Positions 27,466 to 36,514 are shown, counted from the stretch's first letter. The stretch is DNA of 64,000 nucleotides from Bacteroidota bacterium (GCA_016713925.1 JADJOH010000007.1:1103501-1167500); one strand, 5' to 3'. A program made the numbers and translations. The notes: generated by a model from the letters alone, not told the origin.

Positions 27466-27473
27466 CAAAGGTA
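27466..27473 (-). promoter_or_regulatory. -7 promoter element of the mla operon (TACCTTTG)
   Basis: This is an exact TAnnTTTG match on the minus strand, 24 bases upstream of the mlaE ATG. It fixes the start of mlaE downstream of 27466. Confidence 0.6.
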
Positions 27474-27725
27474 AGAGAATGGATATGATATTCTTCTTTA
27501 ATTGGAAGAAGCCTGCGTACTAATTTCGTGTAAAAACAATATTTTTTGCCTTAAAGAACCGGAAAATACTAACAAATTTAATCCGCTGGCTGAGGACATA
27601 TTAATGCATCCGAACAACAGCTCACCGGATGAATGAGTGGAATTACAGACAAACATAATTTCTTAACATTGAGAAAAATCAAGCGCTCCGTTGATGCAAC
27701 TCAATTTTATGGGTTAAATTCTGTC

Positions 27726-27733
27726 TATCTTTG
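27726..27733 (+). promoter_or_regulatory. -7 promoter element of the helical repeat gene (TATCTTTG)
   Basis: This is an exact TAnnTTTG match 15 bases upstream of ATG 27749. A TTG at 27731, the alternative start of this gene, lies inside this element, which rules it out as a start. Confidence 0.6.
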
Positions 27734-27748
27734 AAAAAAAGAAAGATC

Positions 27749-28354
27749 ATGAAAACACAGGAAGTTTTTACAGAATTTAAATCCATCGCTGAAAACCTTG
27801 TGAATAAAATCAAGGAAGAATTTACAGATGTTAAATCGAAATGGGCGCCTGTTGAAGCAGAGGCGATACAGCGTTTTGAAGAACTGAAAGCAGATTTCAA
27901 TGAAACGCTTACCGCTATTGATAAAACACTACAGGAATGGAAAGCAGGAAGTCGTGAAGAAGCGGATGCCATCCGATTGAAAATAGATGAGCTTCGCGTG
28001 CAATTGTCGCTGGGCAAGGCCGAAGGAATGGAAGCTTTTGAGGAGCAGAAAAAGAAAATTTCCGCTGAATGGAGTCTTTTAAAAATGAAATTAGAGCAAC
28101 ATCCTGAATTTCCCAAAATGGAGCAGGCATTGAAGCAAAAATTCATGGATTGGAGAATACGCCTCGACATGCTCAAAATCCAATTTTCACTCGGCAAAAT
28201 GGAACTCAAAGACGGCTGGAAAAACATCTCCTCCGAAATCGGCAAGGAAGCTGAACATTTAGGAAAAGCCGTTGAAGCAGGAGCAGGAATTGCGGGAGAA
28301 AAACTGGATCAGTTTGAAATTGAAATTCGAAAAATTTTCGATAAGTTCAAATGA
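27749..28354 (+). CDS. Charged all-helical repeat protein
   Basis: I do not recognise this 201-residue protein. It is almost entirely amphipathic helix, rich in Lys and Glu, with no signal peptide and no membrane span. Two repeat units are offset by exactly 60 residues: LRVQLSLGKAE (82-92) and LKIQFSLGKME (142-152). Each is followed by a Trp-containing helix (ISAEWSLLKMKLEQ in the first). The pattern suggests a coiled-coil or apolipoprotein-like surface. Its promoter is separate from the mla operon it diverges from. A role near the membrane is only a guess from that context. Confidence 0.8.
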   Translation: MKTQEVFTEFKSIAENLVNKIKEEFTDVKSKWAPVEAEAIQRFEELKADFNETLTAIDKTLQEWKAGSREEADAIRLKIDELRVQLSLGKAEGMEAFEEQKKKISAEWSLLKMKLEQHPEFPKMEQALKQKFMDWRIRLDMLKIQFSLGKMELKDGWKNISSEIGKEAEHLGKAVEAGAGIAGEKLDQFEIEIRKIFDKFK

Positions 28355-28744
28355 TTATACTTCACCTATAGTTATTTTCCCACCGCTGGGACGCTATGAA
28401 AGCGCGGGGGTCGCAGGGAAATATCATAATAAATCATAATAATCATAAGCAATCTGCGGCCTATCAAAATATTATTGAACATCCGGTTTTTTCAAATTGA
28501 ATCCGTAAATTCAAACCTCTGATTGCGACGCTTAGCAATGCTTTCTATTTTAAAATAATTTATCTTACCGAATAATTTAATGATTTTAGATGAATGACGA
28601 TCTTCGTCTTCCTAGAAATTGTCCTTTTTTTACCACAGAGTCACAGAGAGTTCACGGAGCAACACGGAGGAGTTTTCTTAACACAAGAATTTTAAATACT
28701 TCAAAACATTCATCAACTCATCAATTCATCAATTCATCAATTCA
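28355..28744. repeat. Intergenic region with simple-repeat tracts
   Basis: A low-complexity stretch. At about 28632-28670 it holds an ACCACAGAGTCACAGAGAG-type degenerate repeat. At 28710-28745 it holds an octamer array (TCATCAAC, then TCATCAAT three times, then a partial unit). The array runs into the stop codon of the Fe-S reductase subunit gene. I see no coding gene. Confidence 0.85.
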
Positions 28745-29533
28745 TTACAGGTCGATGGCTTCGGCGATGAGTTCGGCGATGTCTTTTACTTTGACTTCGG
28801 TTTCTTTGTTGTGGAGTTTGACACCGTCGGAGAGCATGGTCATGCAAAAGGGGCAGGCTACGGCGATGGCGTCGGGAGTGAGGGCTAAGGCTTCTTCGGT
28901 GCGCTCCATATTGATGTCCTTGTTTCCGGGTTCAGGTTCTTTGAACATTTGTGCACCACCGGCACCGCAGCATAAGCCGTTCGACTTACTTCTTTTCATC
29001 TCCACCATTAAACTATCCAGTCGCATGATGACGCGACGGGGAGCTTCGTACACATCATTCGCACGGCCCAGGTAACAGGGATCGTGAAAGGTGATTTTTT
29101 TACCTTTGAAAGTGCCGCCCTCTACTTTGATTTTGCCGGTGTCCAAAAGATCCTGCAGGAGTTGACTATGGTGGATCACTTCATAGTGTCCTCCCAATTG
29201 CGGGTATTCATTTTTTAGTGTATTAAAACAATGCGGACAAGCGGTTACGATTTTCGTTACTTCATAACCGTTAAGTACCATGATATTGTTCATGGCCTGC
29301 ATCTGAAATAAAAACTCATTTCCTGCACGCTTGGCGGGATCTCCGGTGCAGCTTTCCTCAGTACCGAGTACAGCAAAGGAAATACCTGCATGATGGAGAA
29401 TACGGGCTACGGCTTTGGTTACTTTCTTTGCCCGGTCGTCAAAACTTCCGGCACATCCTACCCAAAATAATATATCGGGCTTTTCACCGGCGGCCATCAT
29501 ATCGGCCATTGTTCTTACTTTGAAATTATCCAT
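28745..29533 (-). CDS. CCG-domain Fe-S oxidoreductase subunit
   Basis: This 262-residue protein has two cysteine-rich CCG domains of the heterodisulfide-reductase HdrB/GlpC/LutA type. They are seen as VGCAGSFDDRAKK with TACPHCFNTLK, and later HDPCYLGR with GLCCGAGG and ACPFCMTML. Such domains bind an unusual cubane or carry electrons to an organic acceptor. It follows the membrane Fe-S protein by 31 bases and is very likely its partner, forming a two-part electron-transfer complex at the inner membrane. The physiological substrate is not known. Confidence 0.88.
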   Translation of the reverse strand: MDNFKVRTMADMMAAGEKPDILFWVGCAGSFDDRAKKVTKAVARILHHAGISFAVLGTEESCTGDPAKRAGNEFLFQMQAMNNIMVLNGYEVTKIVTACPHCFNTLKNEYPQLGGHYEVIHHSQLLQDLLDTGKIKVEGGTFKGKKITFHDPCYLGRANDVYEAPRRVIMRLDSLMVEMKRSKSNGLCCGAGGAQMFKEPEPGNKDINMERTEEALALTPDAIAVACPFCMTMLSDGVKLHNKETEVKVKDIAELIAEAIDL

Positions 29534-29564
29534 TGCTCAGGAAGGTGCTTGTGAGTGGTAGGTT

Positions 29565-30872
29565 TTAACTTTCGGTCCAGTTCATTCTATCCGCCGGAGA
29601 GAACTGCCAGGGTGCCCCGTTGTTTTCGATTTTCGTGAACATACCGTTTAATTCAGCAGGAGCTGCGCTCTGTTCCATCACCATGAATCGGCGCATATCG
29701 ATGATGATAGAAAGCGGATCTATCAATACCGGACAAGCTTCTACACATGCATTACAGGAGGTACATGCCCATAGTTCTTCAGGTGTTATATAATCGTTTA
29801 ACAAGGATTTTCCATCCTCGTAATCCGGTCCGTTTTTGTTGATGCCGTTCCCTAACTCTTCTAATCGGTCACGCGTGTCCATCATGATTTTACGTGGCGA
29901 TAATAATTTTCCGGTGATATTGGCCGGGCAAACAGAAGTGCATCTGCCACATTCGGTACAGGAATAAGCATCCATCAGTTGCTTCCACGATAAATCTTTC
30001 ACGTCCTTCGCCCCAAAGCGGGGAGGTGAAGCGCCGGGGGCAACAGGTGGTGGAACGATGGAAGGATCCATCATCATTTTCACCTCATTGGTCACGCTTT
30101 CCATATTGGTAAAACTCCCTTTTGGTTCAAGTTTGCTGTACCAGGTATTGGGGAAAGCGAGCAGAATATGAAAATGCTTGGAGTAGGGGACATAGTTCAA
30201 AAAGGCAAGAATACCGATGATATGAAACCACCAGCAAAACCTTTCCAAAGCCATCAATCCATCGTTACTCATCTCATTGAATAAAGGCACCAATAGACTG
30301 CTCACCGGAAATGCTCCTGCAAGTACATAATGATCGGCTCCCCGCGATTGCAGAATGCTGTCGGTGGCATTCATGATAAGAAATGCAGACATCAAAAATA
30401 TTTCTGTGATCAGGATAAGATTAGCATCGGTTCTTGGCCAGGAAGTCATCTCTCTCATCCAAAAACGTTTGAGTTTAAGCAGATTTCTTCTTGAAAGAAA
30501 CACCACACAAGCGAGCAATACACCCACCGCGAGTATTTCAAAACTTGCAATAAGGAAATCGTAAAAACCGCCCATGAAACTCAATATGCGATGCGTACCA
30601 AAAATTCCATCAATGATGATTTCCATGACTTCAATATTGATGATCACAAATCCCACATAAATCAAGAGGTGGAAAAATGCAGCCACCGGACGGCTCGTCA
30701 TCTTGGATTGCCCGAGCGCGACACGTGCCATCACTTTCCAGCGATCAGCAGGACGATCATTGATTTGAAGGTCTCTGCCTAATTTAATATTTCTGGAGAT
30801 CTCCCTGACTTTGCTGGCGAAAAAATAACTACCGGCAAGCAGGAATAAGCTGAATAAGATTTGAGACAACAT
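29565..30872 (-). CDS. Membrane-bound 4Fe-4S dicluster electron-transfer protein
   Basis: This 435-residue fusion combines about five transmembrane helices at residues 1-250, resembling a NarI/HdrE-type cytochrome b domain, with a cytoplasmic C-terminal ferredoxin domain. Two clusters are bound by CTECGRCTSVCP and CTSCNACVEACP. Heme-ligand histidines are plausible (AAFFHLLIY, RFCWWFHIIG). With the CCG protein downstream it forms an HdrDE-like module moving electrons between the quinone pool and a thiol or organic acid. A TATTTTCG box lies just upstream. It follows the MCE gene by about 90 bp. Confidence 0.88.
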   Translation of the reverse strand: MLSQILFSLFLLAGSYFFASKVREISRNIKLGRDLQINDRPADRWKVMARVALGQSKMTSRPVAAFFHLLIYVGFVIINIEVMEIIIDGIFGTHRILSFMGGFYDFLIASFEILAVGVLLACVVFLSRRNLLKLKRFWMREMTSWPRTDANLILITEIFLMSAFLIMNATDSILQSRGADHYVLAGAFPVSSLLVPLFNEMSNDGLMALERFCWWFHIIGILAFLNYVPYSKHFHILLAFPNTWYSKLEPKGSFTNMESVTNEVKMMMDPSIVPPPVAPGASPPRFGAKDVKDLSWKQLMDAYSCTECGRCTSVCPANITGKLLSPRKIMMDTRDRLEELGNGINKNGPDYEDGKSLLNDYITPEELWACTSCNACVEACPVLIDPLSIIIDMRRFMVMEQSAAPAELNGMFTKIENNGAPWQFSPADRMNWTES

Positions 30873-30890
30873 AACGCGATCTTTATGGTT

Positions 30891-30898
30891 CGAAAATA
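30891..30898 (-). promoter_or_regulatory. Possible -7 element TATTTTCG
   Basis: This is a one-base variant of TAnnTTTG, 18 bases upstream of the Fe-S membrane protein ATG. It suggests that this pair has its own promoter. Confidence 0.35.
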
Positions 30899-30961
30899 CA
30901 CCTTACAAGTCAAATATCAGCATGAAATCGCAATGGAATAAGGGATGTTTTACACAATAAA

Positions 30962-31903
30962 TCAGTTCGCTTTCTTGCCGAACATTGAAAAATGAACATA
31001 CCTCTTCGGATTGGCTTTCAAATCCTTCATCAGGATATCCAGATCCTTCGCCGTTTGATCCAGGTTCATATAGAGTGAATCATTATACACCAACTGACCT
31101 AATGTACCTTGTCCGCTGTTGATCTTATTGAAGACCTGATTCATTTCCGCTAAAAGTTGATCCGCTTTTTCGATGGTGCCGGCAAAGCGGATTCCCGCTA
31201 ATGTATCTGTGATCTGCTCCATATTTTCCAGTACCTTATCAATCTGCTCATTGTTATTTTTCAGATTGGTGGTAATAGAAGATATATTTGACAGCATCAC
31301 ATTGAGCTTGCTTTTATCGTCTGATACAAGATTGTCCAAAGAGGCGAGAGTATTATTCAAATGACCGATGCCTTCCTTTATATTGCCGTTTGTTTTGGGA
31401 TCGAAGAGCAGCGTGAACATCGTCACCAATGAATCGATGGAGACAATCAGCCGTTCTGTTTTATCCTTGATGGGCCCTACCTGTTCCCCCACTTTCTGTG
31501 CGAAGCTGTACTCTAATTCAGCATGCAGGGTATCATTGTCGGGAAGAGGCTCTGCCGCATCACCCAAATCGATACGCAATGCCTTGGTGCCAATCAGATC
31601 GGAGCTAAATATTTTAGCGATAGAATTTTTCGCAACAAACACATCTTTATTGATCAATAAAGTCACCAATAGATTACCCGATTTATCCGGCATGAAATCA
31701 ATTTTGTTGACAATGCCAATGCGAAAACCATTCATGAATACGGGATTGGAAGTGGCAAGTCCATCCACATGTTTATACACAGCAAAATACCTGTTCCTAC
31801 TGGTAAAGACATCCTTACCTTTTAAATAATTCAGTCCCCAGATGAGTGCAGCCAGCGCGGCAGTGACAAGGATTCCTACTTTAGCTTCGTTTGAAAGTTT
31901 CAC
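30962..31903 (-). CDS. MlaD-family MCE protein, second copy
   Basis: This is a 313-residue lipid-binding MCE protein with one N-terminal transmembrane helix (about 8-25). Its MCE domain (YKHVDGLATSNPVFMNGFRIG) covers about residues 36-115 and the tail is helical. It starts at GTG 31903, nine bases past the amidase stop, so the two genes are coupled. No permease or ATPase is adjacent, which differs from the mla operon. It may borrow that transporter or serve as a lone lipid-bridging protein. The pairing with an amidase suggests a link to envelope growth. Confidence 0.9.
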   Translation of the reverse strand: MKLSNEAKVGILVTAALAALIWGLNYLKGKDVFTSRNRYFAVYKHVDGLATSNPVFMNGFRIGIVNKIDFMPDKSGNLLVTLLINKDVFVAKNSIAKIFSSDLIGTKALRIDLGDAAEPLPDNDTLHAELEYSFAQKVGEQVGPIKDKTERLIVSIDSLVTMFTLLFDPKTNGNIKEGIGHLNNTLASLDNLVSDDKSKLNVMLSNISSITTNLKNNNEQIDKVLENMEQITDTLAGIRFAGTIEKADQLLAEMNQVFNKINSGQGTLGQLVYNDSLYMNLDQTAKDLDILMKDLKANPKRYVHFSMFGKKAN

Positions 31904-31912
31904 CGTGCGAAA

Positions 31913-33244
31913 TTAGGGTCTTTTTAAAAGCGCTTCGGCTTCCTGAAGTGAAATTCGTTGTTTTCCATTGAAGGCGGTTAAGAAAGCATCAGGATTTAAT
32001 GTGGATTTGATCTCGCTCAACTTCTTCTTCGCTGCTGCCAGATTGGTGAAATTACCAATCACATATCTTGTAAATCCATCTCCGGAAGTAATCGCTTTTA
32101 CACCCGTTGTCTGTAAATATTTTTTATTGTCTATTGCCGGATTTTTACTTGCTCCAATCTGCACGGCTATAAAAACGGGAGATTCGACGGAATTTTCAGG
32201 CGCCTTAGAAGGAGCCGGTTTCACAGGAGCAGGCACAGGTTCTTTCTCCGGACTATCATCTATTTTTAATTCTCCAACGGTTGCTCCCGGCCCGGAATCA
32301 GCCACCACTTGCTTATCCTTCAACGGTGGCACAGCATCTTTAACAACCGGTGTAGAATCGCCTTTTACGGGCTGACTCACCACAGGATCAGGAGTAGAAG
32401 TGGACTTAGGCGCGGGAACAGGTGTCGTAGATACAGGAGCAGGAGTAGATTTCTGTGGGGAATCATTCCCTGATTCCATATCTACTTTATACTCTTTAAA
32501 TGCCCTGAAGATGGACGCTGCCATCACTTGTTGTCCCTTTTCAGAGGCCAGGAATTTCTCTTCCGGCTCATGGGTAAGGAATCCACATTCGATCAATACA
32601 GCAGGCATAGCCGTTTTATACAATACAAGGAAACCGGCTTGCTTCACACCACGGTTATAACGACCGGCATAATCCGTGAATTCTTCCTGAATATTAGAAG
32701 CGAAAAGCAAACTCTGATTCATAAACTGACTTTGATAAAGAGAGAAAATGATATTGGCTTCCGGTGAATTCGGGTCAAAACCATCGTACTTTTTCTGGTA
32801 ATCTTCCTCGAGCAAGATGGCGGAGTTTTCACGCTTGGCTACTTCCAGATTATCTTCTGTCTTATGATTCCCCATGATAAACGTTTCCGCCCCATAGGCG
32901 CCCTTTCCTCCGGCATTCAGGTGAATACATATAAACAAATCAGCATGTGCCTTATTCGCAATATTGGCGCGCTCATGCAAGGGAATAAAAACGTCTGTTT
33001 TGCGCGTATACACCACTTTAACATCCGGAAAAGTACTTTCAATCTGCTTTCCTAACTTTAAAGCGATATCGAGGGCTACATGTTTTTCCCGGGCAGATGC
33101 ACCTAAACATCCGGCATCATGCCCGCCATGACCGGCATCAATTACTACCGTTTTGATTTTATAGCTATCCTTGCGGGGAGCTGCCGATGAAAGCGTCAGT
33201 AAAACAATTACTATGACAGAGATAATCCGGAATATACTTTTCAC
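31913..33244 (-). CDS. N-acetylmuramoyl-L-alanine amidase with SPOR domain
   Basis: This is a 443-residue peptidoglycan amidase that cleaves the amide bond between MurNAc and the stem peptide. A signal or anchor segment (SIFRIISVIVIVLLTLSSA) precedes the Amidase_3 domain at about 28-250. Its zinc and catalytic residues lie in VVIDAGHGGHDAG, the glutamate in LEVAKREN, CIHLNAGG, and IECGFLTHEPEE. A Pro/Thr-rich linker follows. The C-terminal SPOR domain (VQIGASKNPAIDNKKYL) binds denuded septal glycan. GTG 33244 is chosen because the -7 box at 33271-33278 lies between it and the ATG codons at 33304 and 33310. Confidence 0.93.
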   Translation of the reverse strand: MKSIFRIISVIVIVLLTLSSAAPRKDSYKIKTVVIDAGHGGHDAGCLGASAREKHVALDIALKLGKQIESTFPDVKVVYTRKTDVFIPLHERANIANKAHADLFICIHLNAGGKGAYGAETFIMGNHKTEDNLEVAKRENSAILLEEDYQKKYDGFDPNSPEANIIFSLYQSQFMNQSLLFASNIQEEFTDYAGRYNRGVKQAGFLVLYKTAMPAVLIECGFLTHEPEEKFLASEKGQQVMAASIFRAFKEYKVDMESGNDSPQKSTPAPVSTTPVPAPKSTSTPDPVVSQPVKGDSTPVVKDAVPPLKDKQVVADSGPGATVGELKIDDSPEKEPVPAPVKPAPSKAPENSVESPVFIAVQIGASKNPAIDNKKYLQTTGVKAITSGDGFTRYVIGNFTNLAAAKKKLSEIKSTLNPDAFLTAFNGKQRISLQEAEALLKRP

Positions 33245-33256
33245 GTTGGGGTTTTG

Positions 33257-33264
33257 TAGCTTTG
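33257..33264 (+). promoter_or_regulatory. -7 promoter element of lptD (TAGCTTTG)
   Basis: This is an exact TAnnTTTG match, 31 bases upstream of the lptD ATG. It faces the minus-strand box at 33271-33278. Confidence 0.5.
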
Positions 33265-33270
33265 CGCCGT

Positions 33271-33278
33271 CAAAAATA
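33271..33278 (-). promoter_or_regulatory. -7 promoter element of the amidase operon (TATTTTTG)
   Basis: This is an exact match on the minus strand, 26 bases upstream of GTG 33244. It lies six bases beyond the lptD box, so the two promoters overlap face to face. Confidence 0.5.
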
Positions 33279-33295
33279 AGTGTATAATAGAGATA

Positions 33296-35929
33296 ATGAG
33301 GCATGTACAATCCGGCAGTTCGTTCAACTTTTCAACGTTGATTTGTTCGTGGCCGGTATGCGTTCTCTTTCTTTTTTTTATTGTACCTGACTGCTACTCA
33401 AAATGTAAGGTAGGCAATTACACTGAAGGCCAGGTGATTTATCCCGATACCCTCCCTTCAAAGGACACCCTTCGTGTAAAATCGGATAGTCTATTATTAA
33501 CGGGAACAGACTCCCTCACTTTACCCGATTCATTGCAATTGGCAACAGATTTTAAGTCGAAAGTGGAATACCATGCCAAAGATTCTATTATTTACGATTT
33601 CGATTTGGGCAAGGTCTTTTTATACGGCAGGGCATGGATGGTGTATGAAGATATTCGACTCGACGCCAATTATATTGATATTGATTTCAATACTAAAGTA
33701 TTGTTTTCAAGTGGCTTACCTGATTCTACAGGTCAAATTGCCGGAACGCCCATCTTTAAACAGGGCACTGAAGAATTTAATGCTGACAGCATCCGATATA
33801 ATTTCAATACAAAGCGGGGAAAGATCTCAGAAATCTCCACTAAGGATGGTGATAGCTATATTCACGGTACAACGGTCAAAAAGGAACCGGACAATACCAC
33901 CTATATTCGAAATGGTTACTATACCACTTGCGATGCGCCCCATCCGCATTTCTATCTGAAGTCAAACAAAATAAAGGTGATCCCCAATAATAAAGTCGTG
34001 ACCGGTCCGGCAGATCTTTATATAATGGATGTGCCCACACCACTCGCCATTCCCTTTGGATTTTTCCCAAACCGGAAAGGACGCTCCTCCGGAATATTGT
34101 TTCCGCAGTACGGTGAATCGCAGCAATTGGGATTCTTTTTAAGAAATGGAGGATACTATTTGGGATTAAATGATCATTTCGATCTGGCCCTTACAGGAGA
34201 TATCTATTCCAAAGGAAGCTGGAGAGCCAATGCCTTCAGCAATTATGCCTGGAAATACCGATTTAATGGTAATGTGTCCGTGAATTATTCCAACACTAAA
34301 AACAGCAGACCAGAATTTCCGGATTATAGTTTTGAAGAGGCATTTTTCATTCGGTGGAACCATACTCAGGATGGAAAGGCGAGGCCCGGGATGAGTTTTA
34401 CAGCCAATGTGAATGCAGGAAGCAGCACCTTCTACCAATACAATCTGAGCAATGCCACTAATTTCCTGACCAATACGTTTACTTCTTCCATTGCCTGGGC
34501 AAAATCATGGACAGGCAAACCCTATAACCTTAGTGCCAGTTTATCTCATTCTCAAAACACGCAAACCCGGGATATCAATCTGAGTTTACCGGCAGTGACA
34601 TTCAACGTGGCGCGACAAACGCCCTTTAAACGAAAACTAGCGACGGGTGAACAACGGTGGTATGAAAAAATTGGCGTTGGATTGACTTCCTCCTTATTGA
34701 ATTCCATTGCCACCAAGGATACATTATTATTCAGAGAAGGATCGCTGGATCAATTCAGATACGGCATTCAACATACGGTTCCCATCAATACTTCGTTGAA
34801 TGTGGCCAAATATTTTACTGTGAGTCCCGGGATCAGCTATACGGAAAGATGGTACTTAAAAACTATCGAAAAAACATGGGATCCTGATTCGGGAGTCATT
34901 GATGTAGATACGGTGAATGGTTTTAAAGCAGCCCGGGATTTTAGTTTAAGCGTGAATATGAATACCCGGATTTATGGGATGCTGCAGTTCAGAAAAGGTA
35001 AAATTTCGGCTATCCGTCACGTTATAACACCCACCATTGGTTTCTCCTGGCGACCGGATTTTAGCGAACGCGGCTATGGCTATTATAAGCAAGTGCAAGC
35101 GGATTCAGCGGGACTTCTCCAACAGCAATATTCCATTTTCGAAGGAGGGATATATGGAGGTCCGGGAGCAGGTAAATCTACCTTAATGAATTTCTCACTC
35201 GATAATAACTTCGAGATGAAGATCAGACAAAAAACGGATAGCACTGAAACATTAAAAAAAGTAAAGTTGCTGGAAAGTCTTGCATTGAATGGATCCTACA
35301 ACTTTGCTGCAGACTCCTTGCGTTTATCCAACATCAATGTAAGCGGACGTGTTACCATTCTGGAACGTGTCTCGCTGAACATGTTTGGCACATTCGACCC
35401 CTATGTGGTTACTCAGGAGGGGGTAAGGATAAACACGTTTGAATGGGACGCCAACGGAAAGCCGGCACGATTCACCAACGGAAACTTAAGTGTGAACTTC
35501 AATATCACCAAACGAAAGAAGGAGTATAAATCAGATAAGGCTACCGAAACGGAACTCAGCGAAATCAATCGTGACCCGGAACGCTATCTGGATTATAATG
35601 TCCCTTTCAATTTAACTGTCGGTTATAATTTTTTCTTTCAAAACAATATCGCCTTACCCGATCAGCTTACACAAACGCTAAACTTTAGTGGAGACCTGAG
35701 TTTAACACCGGCATGGAAAGTAACTTTCAACTCAGGTTATGATTTTGAGCAAAAAGATCTGAGCTATACTTCGCTGGGAATTAATCGTGACTTGCATTGC
35801 TGGGAAATGAGTTTAAACTGGGTGCCGCTTGGTTTTCAACAAAACTTCTTCTTTCAGATCAACGTTAAATCTTCAGTGCTCCAGGATCTAAAACTTACCA
35901 GGAAGAACGACAGGTTTGATAACAGGTAG
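33296..35929 (+). CDS. lptD: LPS-assembly outer-membrane protein LptD
   Basis: LptD is the outer-membrane barrel that inserts LPS, threaded by the Lpt bridge. The 877-residue protein has an N-terminal export signal (about 13-35). A periplasmic OstA/LptA-like beta-jellyroll domain follows (about 85-215, with IIYDFDLGKVFLYG and EEFNADSIRYNFNTKRG). The large barrel begins near 230 at VPTPLAIPFGFFPNRKGRSSGILFPQYG. The C-terminus ends SSVLQDLKLTRKNDRFDNR with aromatic strands. Its last 145 bp exist in a second, degenerate copy 690 bp downstream. It diverges from the amidase operon. Confidence 0.93.
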   Translation: MRHVQSGSSFNFSTLICSWPVCVLFLFFIVPDCYSKCKVGNYTEGQVIYPDTLPSKDTLRVKSDSLLLTGTDSLTLPDSLQLATDFKSKVEYHAKDSIIYDFDLGKVFLYGRAWMVYEDIRLDANYIDIDFNTKVLFSSGLPDSTGQIAGTPIFKQGTEEFNADSIRYNFNTKRGKISEISTKDGDSYIHGTTVKKEPDNTTYIRNGYYTTCDAPHPHFYLKSNKIKVIPNNKVVTGPADLYIMDVPTPLAIPFGFFPNRKGRSSGILFPQYGESQQLGFFLRNGGYYLGLNDHFDLALTGDIYSKGSWRANAFSNYAWKYRFNGNVSVNYSNTKNSRPEFPDYSFEEAFFIRWNHTQDGKARPGMSFTANVNAGSSTFYQYNLSNATNFLTNTFTSSIAWAKSWTGKPYNLSASLSHSQNTQTRDINLSLPAVTFNVARQTPFKRKLATGEQRWYEKIGVGLTSSLLNSIATKDTLLFREGSLDQFRYGIQHTVPINTSLNVAKYFTVSPGISYTERWYLKTIEKTWDPDSGVIDVDTVNGFKAARDFSLSVNMNTRIYGMLQFRKGKISAIRHVITPTIGFSWRPDFSERGYGYYKQVQADSAGLLQQQYSIFEGGIYGGPGAGKSTLMNFSLDNNFEMKIRQKTDSTETLKKVKLLESLALNGSYNFAADSLRLSNINVSGRVTILERVSLNMFGTFDPYVVTQEGVRINTFEWDANGKPARFTNGNLSVNFNITKRKKEYKSDKATETELSEINRDPERYLDYNVPFNLTVGYNFFFQNNIALPDQLTQTLNFSGDLSLTPAWKVTFNSGYDFEQKDLSYTSLGINRDLHCWEMSLNWVPLGFQQNFFFQINVKSSVLQDLKLTRKNDRFDNR

Positions 35930-36234
35930 TGAATGCTGTTTTATTAAAATTAAAATTTTGTCATATAAAGCTTATTGTATGGATGCTTTGAATGATTTCT
36001 ATACCTCTTTCCTGGCTCATGCTTGACTTCTTTTCCTAAAGGATTCTTTCTAGCTCTTTATAGATTTTATAAGCCACAAAATTCAAGCAAAAGTGTGTTG
36101 ATAACTGATTTGTTGAACCATCTCCTATTGAGAACTGTGAAGTTTATCCTTATAACGATATCTTTAAAGTAAGTTTTCTGTGAAAGACAGGAAAAGAAAT
36201 AACGTCAGAACGGAGATGGATATTTCTTCCACAT

Positions 36235-36375
36235 AAGCCCTGTAGGGGCGGTATCTCGGTAACCGAAAAACTCCTCTATCCTTTCAACCGCCGGCAGCCG
36301 ACCCAAGGTCGGCTGCCGGCATTGGTGGGAGAAGATGATATCCTTCATTACAGAGATACCGCCCCTACAGGGCTT
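36235..36375. repeat. MITE/REP-like nested palindromic element
   Basis: A 141-bp element. Its terminal inverted repeats are 23 bp and perfect (36235-36257 with 36353-36375, core CCCTGTAGGGGCGGTATCTC), and remain similar for several bases further in. Inside lies a G+C-rich 14-bp perfect palindrome with a three-base loop (36290-36303 with 36307-36320). Terminal repeats around a strong inner hairpin, in otherwise A+T-rich sequence, resemble non-autonomous transposable or REP-type units. No transposase is present. Confidence 0.8.
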
Positions 36376-36514
36376 GTACATCGAAGTGATTAGGATATGG
36401 ATTAGGGATGACTTATCACCCATGGGAAACTCTAAGACACTCGTTGACCCACAGCATCAGAGTGATTTTCTATTAATTGTAAAATCAACTGTTTATTTCT
36501 ACGGAAGTCAGGTG

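Larger units (their letters stand above)
27442..27748. other. Intergenic region, two divergent promoters
   Basis: The 307 bp between mlaE and the helical repeat gene hold a promoter for each and no other recognisable feature. The rest is A+T-rich with no long palindrome, no tRNA and no coding frame. Confidence 0.6.

Noticed and set aside
27441..27468. Longer mlaE start at 27468
   Set aside because: It would begin inside the -7 box at 27466-27473.
33296..33310. Amidase start at ATG 33310 or 33304
   Set aside because: Both lie upstream of the amidase -7 box and inside the coding start of lptD.
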